DNA of 64,000 bases from Brachyhypopomus gauderio (Eukaryota > Chordata > Actinopteri > Gymnotiformes > Hypopomidae). The stretch is taken from positions 124,001-188,000 of the forward strand of contig NW_027506913.1 in the NCBI RefSeq assembly GCF_052324685.1, given 5' to 3'. The notes under the pieces are model-generated. The model had not been told where the DNA came from, searched no databases, and saw only the letters and a list, made by a program, of their open reading frames with translations. Made by a program: the position numbers and the translations under genes. Positions 58,048-64,000 of this stretch are shown one piece after another. Positions within the stretch are counted from its first letter, which is position 1, and each line of letters starts with the position of its first letter.

Positions 58048-58119
58048 AGGTTCCACCGAGATTCGAACTCGGATCACTGGATTCAAAGTCCAGAGTGCTG
58101 ACCATTACACCATGGAACC
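58048..58119 (-). tRNA. tRNA-Gln(UUG), T-loop variant
   Basis: Unit 49, last slot. Base 59 is A for C (loop TTCGAAT), which makes the B box GTTCGAATC, closer to the general consensus than in its neighbours. Confidence 0.95.
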
Positions 58120-58514
58120 CACAGCAAAAGTTGTTTCTAGCAAATGAGTTGCTGGATTCAGAGTCCAGAATGCTAACACCATGGAAACAGCAAATAGGTT
58201 TCCAACTTCTCTGCCGTTGATTTCAGAGTCTGTTGTGCTTACTACTGCATCACGCAACCAAAGAAATTAGCTTTTGTGAATACTGTTTTGCTGAACACAT
58301 AGCAAAACATCCTGTCCTGAGACCCTAGCATATTTGGATTTAAATGACTTCACCAATTCTAGGATAATCAGAAAGCTGTTTGCCACAAGAACAAGCATGT
58401 AAAAATTCTGAAAACAATTCATGAAATATGCTGGAATTATAAAGACCGCAAGCATGTGATAGAGCTTGCATGGAGAAAAGACCTGCAAGCTGGAATCAAC
58501 ACTAATGAATCAAA

Positions 58515-58586
58515 AGGTTCCACTGAGAGTTGAACTCAGATTGCTGGATTCAGAGTCCAGAGTGCTAACCATTACACCATGGAACC
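58515..58586 (-). tRNA. tRNA-Gln(CUG), class B
   Basis: Unit 50, slot 1; AGATATGTTC flank variant. Confidence 0.95.
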
Positions 58587-58814
58587 TAAAAGATATGTTC
58601 TGATTCTTCTGTTTTGCTGGGTTCACAGACCAAGTTAGGCTCAAAGTGACTTGTCTTGAGAGGATGCAAGTTGCAACAACTACAGACAAGGACTTCCAGC
58701 AACAAGATATTTAGTTGAGGTATTTGATTTGGTCAACTGAAAGACACTTTCTGTTTACAGTAGTCTTCAACAACGAAAGCTGGTACAATCCCAGATAAAG
58801 AGCATGTAGCAGAA

Positions 58815-58886
58815 AGGTTCCACCTAGAGTCGAACTTGGATTGCTGGATTCAGAGTCCAGCGTGCTAACCATTACACCATGGAACC
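58815..58886 (-). tRNA. tRNA-Gln(CUG), class L2, T-stem variant
   Basis: Unit 50, slot 2. Base 63 is A, so the existing A51.C63 mismatch becomes A51.A63; the T-stem stays broken at this pair. Confidence 0.75.
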
Positions 58887-59113
58887 TACGTTAGACACTT
58901 CTGAGTCTTGTTTTGCTGGGTTCACAGACCAAGTTAAGCTCAAAGTGACTTGTCTTGAGAGGATGCAGGTTGCAACAACTACAGACAAGGACTTCCAGCA
59001 ACAAGATATTTAGTTGAGATATTCGATTTGGTCAACTGAAAGACACTTTCTGTTTACAGTAGTCTTCAACAACGAAAGCTGGTACAATCCCAGATAAAGA
59101 GCATGTAGCAGAA

Positions 59114-59185
59114 AGGTTCCACCGAGAGTCGAACTCAGATTGCTGGATTCAGAGTCCAGAGTGCTAACCATTACACCATGGAACC
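59114..59185 (-). tRNA. tRNA-Gln(CUG), class W
   Basis: Unit 50, slot 3. Confidence 0.92.
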
Positions 59186-59412
59186 TACTTTAGACACTTC
59201 TGAGTCTTGTTTTGCTCGGTTCACAGACCAAGTTAAGCTCAAAGTGACTTGTCATGGGAGAATGCAGGTTGCAACAACTACAGACAAGGACTTCCAGCAA
59301 CAAGATAATTAGTTGAGGTATTTGATTTGGTCAACTGAAAGACACTTTCTGTTTACAGTAGTCTTCAACAATGAAAGCTGGTACAATCCCAGATAAAGAG
59401 CATGTAGCAGAA

Positions 59413-59484
59413 AGGTTCCACCGAGAGTCGAACTCGGATCACTGGATTCAAAGTCCAGAGTGCTGACCATTACACCATGGAACC
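59413..59484 (-). tRNA. tRNA-Gln(UUG)
   Basis: Unit 50, last slot. Confidence 0.95.
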
Positions 59485-59879
59485 CACAGCAAAAGTTGTT
59501 TCTAGCAAATGAGTTGCTGGATTCAGAGTCCAGAATGCTAACACCATGGAAACAGCAAATAGGTTTCCAACTTCTCTGCCGTTGATTTCAGAGTCTGTTG
59601 TGCTTACTACTGCATCACGCAACCAAAGAAATTAGCTTTTGTGAATACTGTTTTGCTGAACACATAGCAAAACATCCTGTCCTGAGACCCTAGCATATTT
59701 GGATTTAAATGACTTCACCAATTCTAGGATAATCAGAAAGCTGTTTGCCACAAGAACAAGCATGTAAAAATTCTGAAAACAATTCATGAAATATGCTGGA
59801 ATTATAAAGACCGCAAGCATGTGATAGAGCTTGCATGGAGAAAAGACCTGCAAGCTGAAATCAACACTAATGAATCAAA

Positions 59880-59951
59880 AGGTTCCACTGAGAGTTGAAC
59901 TCAGATTGCTGGATTCAGAGTCCAGAGTGCTAACCATTACACCATGGAACC
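59880..59951 (-). tRNA. tRNA-Gln(CUG), class B
   Basis: Unit 51, slot 1. Confidence 0.95.
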
Positions 59952-60179
59952 TAAAAGATAAGTTCTGATTCTTCTGTTTTGCTGGGTTCACAGACCAAGT
60001 TAAGCTCAAAGTGACTTGTCTTGAGAGGATGCAAGTTGCAACAACTACAGACAAGGACTTCCAGCAACAAGATGTTTAGTTGAGGTATTCGATTTGGTCA
60101 ACTGAAAGACACTTTCTGTTTACACTAGTCTTCAACAACGAAAGCTGGTACAACCCCTGATAAAGAGCATGCAGCAGAA

Positions 60180-60251
60180 AGGTTCCACCGAGAGTCGAAC
60201 TTGGATTGCTGGATTCAGAGTCCAGCGTGCTAACCATTACACCATGGAACC
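60180..60251 (-). tRNA. tRNA-Gln(CUG), class L2
   Basis: Unit 51, slot 2. Confidence 0.84.
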
Positions 60252-60478
60252 TATGTTAGACACTTCTGAGTCTTGTTTTGCTGGGTTCACAGACCAAGTT
60301 AAGCTCAAAGTGACTTGTCTTGAGAGGATGCAGGTTGCAACAACTACAGACAAGGACTTCCAGCAACAAGATGTTTAGTTGAGGTATTTGATTTGGTCAA
60401 CTGAAAGACACTTTCTGTTTACAGTAGTCTTCAACAATGAAAGCTGGTACAATCCCAGATAAAGAGTATGTAGTAGAA

Positions 60479-60550
60479 AGGTTCCACCGAGAGTCGAACT
60501 CGGATCACTGGATTCAAAGTCCAGAGTGCTGACCATTACACCATGGAACC
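60479..60550 (-). tRNA. tRNA-Gln(UUG)
   Basis: Unit 51, last slot. Confidence 0.95.
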
Positions 60551-60945
60551 CACAGCAAATGTTGTTTCTAGCAAATGAGTTGCTGGATTCAGAGTCCAGA
60601 ATGCTAACACCATGGAAACAGCAAATAGGTTTCCAACTTCTCTGCCGTTGATTTCAGAGTCTGTTGTGCTTACTACTGCATCACGCAACCAAAGAAATTA
60701 GCTTTTGTGAATACTGTTTTGCTGAACACATAGCAAAACATCCTGTCCTGAGACCCTAGCGTATTTGGATTTAAATGACTTCACCAATTCTAGGATAATC
60801 AGAAAGCTGTTTGCCACAAGAACAAGCATGTAAAAATTCTGAAAACAATTCATGAAATATGCTGGAATTATATAGACCGCAAGCATGTGATAGAGCTTGC
60901 ATGGAGAAAAGACCTGCAAGCTGGAATCAACACTAATGAATCAAA

Positions 60946-61017
60946 AGGTTCCACTGAGAGTTGAACTCAGATTGCTGGATTCAGAGTCCAGAGTGCTAAC
61001 CATTACACCATGGAACC
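60946..61017 (-). tRNA. tRNA-Gln(CUG), class B
   Basis: Unit 52, slot 1. Confidence 0.95.
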
Positions 61018-61245
61018 TAAAAGATAAGTTCTGATTCTTCTGTTTTGCTGGGTTCACAGACCAAGTTAGGCTCAAAGTGACTTGTCTTGAGAGGATGCAA
61101 GTTGCAACAACTACAGACAAGGACTTCCAGCAACAAGATATTTAGTTGAGGTATTCGATTTGGTCAACTGAAAGACACTTTCTGTTTACAGTAGTCTTCA
61201 ACAACGAAAGCTGGTACAATCCCAGATAAAGAGCATGTAGCAGAA

Positions 61246-61317
61246 AGGTTCCACCGAGAGTCGAACTCGGATTGCTGGATTCAGAGTCCAGAGTGCTAAC
61301 CATTACACCATGGAACC
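61246..61317 (-). tRNA. tRNA-Gln(CUG), class A
   Basis: Unit 52, slot 2. Confidence 0.95.
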
Positions 61318-61544
61318 TACTTTAGACACTTCTGAGTCTTGTTTTGCTCGGTTCACAGACCAAGTTAAGCTCAAAGTGACTTGTCATGGGAGAATGCAGG
61401 TTGCAACAACTACAGACAAGGACTTCCAGCAACAAGATAATTAGTTGAGGTATTTGATTTGGTCAACTGAAAGACACTTTCTGTTTACAGTAGTCTTCAA
61501 CAATGAAAGCTGGTACAATCCCAGATAAAGAGCATGTAGCAGAA

Positions 61545-61616
61545 AGGTTCCACCGAGAGTCGAACTCGGATCACTGGATTCAAAGTCCAGAGTGCTGACC
61601 ATTACACCATGGAACC
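61545..61616 (-). tRNA. tRNA-Gln(UUG)
   Basis: Unit 52, last slot. Confidence 0.95.
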
Positions 61617-62011
61617 CACAGCAAAAGTTGTTTCTAGCAAATGAGTTGCTGGATTCAGAGTCCAGAATGCTAACACCATGGAAACAGCAAATAGGTTTCC
61701 AACTTCTCTGCCGTTGATTTCAGAGTCTGTTGTGCTTACTACTGCATCACGCAACCAAAGAAATTAGCTTTTGTGAATACTGTTTTGCTGAACACATAGC
61801 AAAACATCCTGTCCTGAGACCCTAGCATATTTGGATTTAAATGACTTCACCAATTCTAGGATAATCAGAAAGCTGTTTGCCACAAGAACAAGCATGTAAA
61901 AATTCTGAAAACAATTCATGAAATATGCTGGAATTATAAAGACCGCAAGCATGTGATAGAGCTTGCATGGAGAAAAGACCTGCAAGCTGGAATCAACACT
62001 AATGAATCAAA

Positions 62012-62083
62012 AGGTTCCACTGAGAGTTGAACTCAGATTGCTGGATTCAGAGTCCAGAGTGCTAACCATTACACCATGGAACC
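62012..62083 (-). tRNA. tRNA-Gln(CUG), class B
   Basis: Unit 53, slot 1. Confidence 0.95.
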
Positions 62084-62311
62084 TAAAAGATAAGTTCTGA
62101 TTCTTCTGTTTTGCTGGGTTCACAGACCAAGTTAGGCTCAAAGTGACTTGTCTTGAGAGGATGCAAGTTGCAACAACTACAGACAAGGACTTCCAGCAAC
62201 AAGATATTTAGTTGAGGTATTCGATTTGGTCAACTGAAAGACACTTTCTGTTTACAGTAGTCTTCAACAACGAAAGCTGGTACAATCCCAGATAAAGAGC
62301 ATGTAGCAGAA

Positions 62312-62383
62312 AGGTTCCACCGAGAGTCGAACTCGGATTGCTGGATTCAGAGTCCAGAGTGCTAACCATTACACCATGGAACC
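62312..62383 (-). tRNA. tRNA-Gln(CUG), class A
   Basis: Unit 53, slot 2. Confidence 0.95.
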
Positions 62384-62610
62384 TACTTTAGACACTTCTG
62401 AGTCTTGTTTTGCTCGGTTCACAGACCAAGTTAAGCTCAAAGTGACTTGTCATGGGAGAATGCAGGTTGCAACAACTACAGACAAGGACTTCCAGCAACA
62501 AGATAATTAGTTGAGGTATTTGATTTGGTCAACTGAAAGACACTTTCTGTTTACAGTAGTCTTCAACAATGAAAGCTGGTACAATCCCAGATAAAGAGCA
62601 TGTAGCAGAA

Positions 62611-62682
62611 AGGTTCCACCGAGAGTCGAACTCGGATCACTGGATTCAAAGTCCAGAGTGCTGACCATTACACCATGGAACC
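62611..62682 (-). tRNA. tRNA-Gln(UUG)
   Basis: Unit 53, last slot. Confidence 0.95.
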
Positions 62683-63077
62683 CACAGCAAAAGTTGTTTC
62701 TAGCAAATGAGTTGCTGGATTCAGAGTCCAGAATGCTAACACCATGGAAACAGCAAATAGGTTTCCAACTTCTCTGCCGTTGATTTCAGAGTCTGTTGTG
62801 CTTACTACTGCATCACGCAACCAAAGAAATTAGCTTTTGTGAATACTGTTTTGCTGAACACATAGCAAAACATCCTGTCCTGAGACCCTAGCATATTTGG
62901 ATTTAAATGACTTCACCAATTCTAGGATAATCAGAAAGCTGTTTGCCACAAGAACAAGCATGTAAAAATTCTGAAAACAATTCATGAAATATGCTGGAAT
63001 TATAAAGACCGCAAGCATGTGATAGAGCTTGCATGGAGAAAAGACCTGCAAGCTGGAATCAACACTAATGAATCAAA

Positions 63078-63149
63078 AGGTTCCACTGAGAGTTGAACTC
63101 AGATTGCTGGATTCAGAGTCCAGAGTGCTAACCATTACACCATGGAACC
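63078..63149 (-). tRNA. tRNA-Gln(CUG), class B
   Basis: Unit 54, slot 1; AGATATGTTC flank variant. Confidence 0.95.
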
Positions 63150-63377
63150 TAAAAGATATGTTCTGATTCTTCTGTTTTGCTGGGTTCACAGACCAAGTTA
63201 GGCTCAAAGTGACTTGTCTTGAGAGGATGCAAGTTGCAACAACTACAGACAAGGACTTCCAGCAACAAGATATTTAGTTGAGGTATTTGATTTGGTCAAC
63301 TGAAAGACACTTTCTGTTTACAGTAGTCTTCAACAACGAAAGCTGGTACAATCCCAGATAAAGAGCATGTAGCAGAA

Positions 63378-63449
63378 AGGTTCCACCGAGAGTCGAACTT
63401 GGATTGCTGGATTCAGAGTCCAGCGTGCTAACCATTACACCATGGAACC
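63378..63449 (-). tRNA. tRNA-Gln(CUG), class L2
   Basis: Unit 54, slot 2. Confidence 0.84.
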
Positions 63450-63676
63450 TACGTTAGACACTTCTGAGTCTTGTTTTGCTGGGTTCACAGACCAAGTTAA
63501 GCTCAAAGTGACTTGTCTTGAGAGGATGCAGGTTGCAACAACTACAGACAAGGACTTCCAGCAACAAGATATTTAGTTGAGATATTCGATTTGGTCAACT
63601 GAAAGACACTTTCTGTTTACAGTAGTCTTCAACAACGAAAGCTGGTACAATCCCAGATAAAGAGCATGTAGCAGAA

Positions 63677-63748
63677 AGGTTCCACCGAGAGTCGAACTCA
63701 GATTGCTGGATTCAGAGTCCAGAGTGCTAACCATTACACCATGGAACC
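63677..63748 (-). tRNA. tRNA-Gln(CUG), class W
   Basis: Unit 54, slot 3. Confidence 0.92.
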
Positions 63749-63975
63749 TACTTTAGACACTTCTGAGTCTTGTTTTGCTCGGTTCACAGACCAAGTTAAG
63801 CTCAAAGTGACTTGTCATGGGAGAATGCAGGTTGCAACAACTACAGACAAGGACTTCCAGCAACAAGATAATTAGTTGAGGTATTTGATTTGGTCAACTG
63901 AAAGACACTTTCTGTTTACAGTAGTCTTCAACAATGAAAGCTGGTACAATCCCAGATAAAGAGCATGTAGCAGAA

Positions 63976-64000
63976 AGGTTCCACCGAGAGTCGAACTCGG
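63976..64000 (-). tRNA. tRNA-Gln, partial (cut by right edge)
   Basis: Only the acceptor 3' strand and the T-arm (CCGAG, loop TTCGACT, CTCGG) are visible. The anticodon is outside the window; by position after a W gene it should be UUG. Confidence 0.85.

Larger units (their letters stand above)
58267..62829 (-). repeat. Distant copy of the 31357-35919 arrangement
   Basis: Partner of the block at 31357. The two are not adjacent, so the copying was followed by insertion or expansion of other units between them. Confidence 0.8.
1..64000 (-). repeat. Tandem tRNA-Gln gene array, about 55 units
   Basis: The whole window is a head-to-tail array with all tRNA genes on the minus strand. Unit boundaries, taken as the start of the last-slot gene (UUG type in all but two), are at 1030, 2096, 3162, 4527, 5593, 6659, 8622, 9688, 10754, 12717, 13783, 14550, 15915, 16981, 18047, 19113, 20179, 21544, 22610, 23975, 25041, 26107, 26874, 28239, 29305, 30371, 31138, 32503, 33569, 34635, 35701, 37066, 38132, 39198, 40563, 41629, 42695, 43761, 45126, 46491, 47557, 48623, 49689, 51054, 52419, 53485, 54850, 55916, 56982, 58048, 59413, 60479, 61545, 62611 and 63976. 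Distances are 767, 1066, 1365 or 1963 bp, always 467 + 300 + n x 299. Copies differ by scattered single bases only. The array runs off both ends of the window. Confidence 0.98.

Noticed and set aside
1-64000. A CRISPR-like array, given regular short conserved repeats with spacers
   Set aside because: The conserved element is a folded 72-nt tRNA, the spacers are near-identical to each other, and the context is eukaryotic.
1-64000. A tRNA-derived SINE array
   Set aside because: The tRNA parts are full length with intact T-arms and acceptors, there is no poly-A or LINE-type tail, no target-site duplications, and the order is strictly head to tail.
1-64000. Mitochondrial or bacterial origin
   Set aside because: A and B box promoters, absence of encoded CCA, Pol III oligo-T signals and tandem satellite-like structure fit nuclear eukaryotic genes only.

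Overview
This window is a single, uninterrupted tandem array of nuclear glutamine tRNA genes. All of them lie on the minus strand. I count 183 complete 72-nt genes and one cut by the right edge: 130 with anticodon CUG and 53 with UUG. I see no convincing protein-coding gene and no intact mobile element. The tRNAs are eukaryotic: internal A and B boxes, no encoded CCA, no intron, and the usual animal tRNA-Gln body. Arrays of this size are best known from teleost fish (zebrafish chromosome 4 long arm is the textbook case), so a fish, perhaps a cyprinid, is my guess; that part is inference.

Layout. The array is built from units whose length is quantised. Each unit is a 467-bp step without a standard gene (72-nt UUG gene plus a 395-bp gap), then one 300-bp step, then 0, 1, 2 or 4 steps of 299 bp. 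This gives unit lengths of 767 (3 units), 1066 (34), 1365 (14) and 1963 bp (2); the sum fits the window exactly. Within a unit, read along the plus strand, the order is: 395-bp gap, slot 1 (class B), one or more middle CUG genes (class A, L or W), and last the UUG gene. I number units 1 to 54 by their gap; unit 0 is cut by the left edge.

tRNA classes (standard tRNA numbering). A: canonical CUG gene, T-stem pair C50-G64, 38 copies. B: T50-A64 and A57, 55 copies, the only class followed by a TTTT run. L: G26 and A51, the latter giving an A51.C63 mismatch; 28 copies, 5 of which (L1) also have a G30.U40 wobble. W: T50.G64 wobble, intermediate between A and B, 10 copies. UUG class: U34, C20 and a variable loop starting with T, 52 copies; one further UUG gene is a class B gene with a single anticodon change.

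The gap. The 395-bp gap holds two tRNA fossils: a 40-nt 5' piece without a T-arm and a strongly diverged 64-nt whole-gene relic. The relic's 5' flank still aligns with the flank of the class B gene. The gap is therefore at least partly an older, decayed tRNA module now carried along in a younger repeat. A 73-codon open frame recurs in all 54 gaps but is best explained by repeat homogeneity.

Higher order. Groups of units have been copied together: 3497-bp, 4095-bp, 4264-bp and 5928-bp blocks recur in tandem, and one 4.6-kb arrangement recurs 27 kb away. Shared private variants mark these copies. The pattern is that of unequal crossing-over and gene conversion within and between tRNA genes, with two genes caught as recombinants between the CUG and UUG types.
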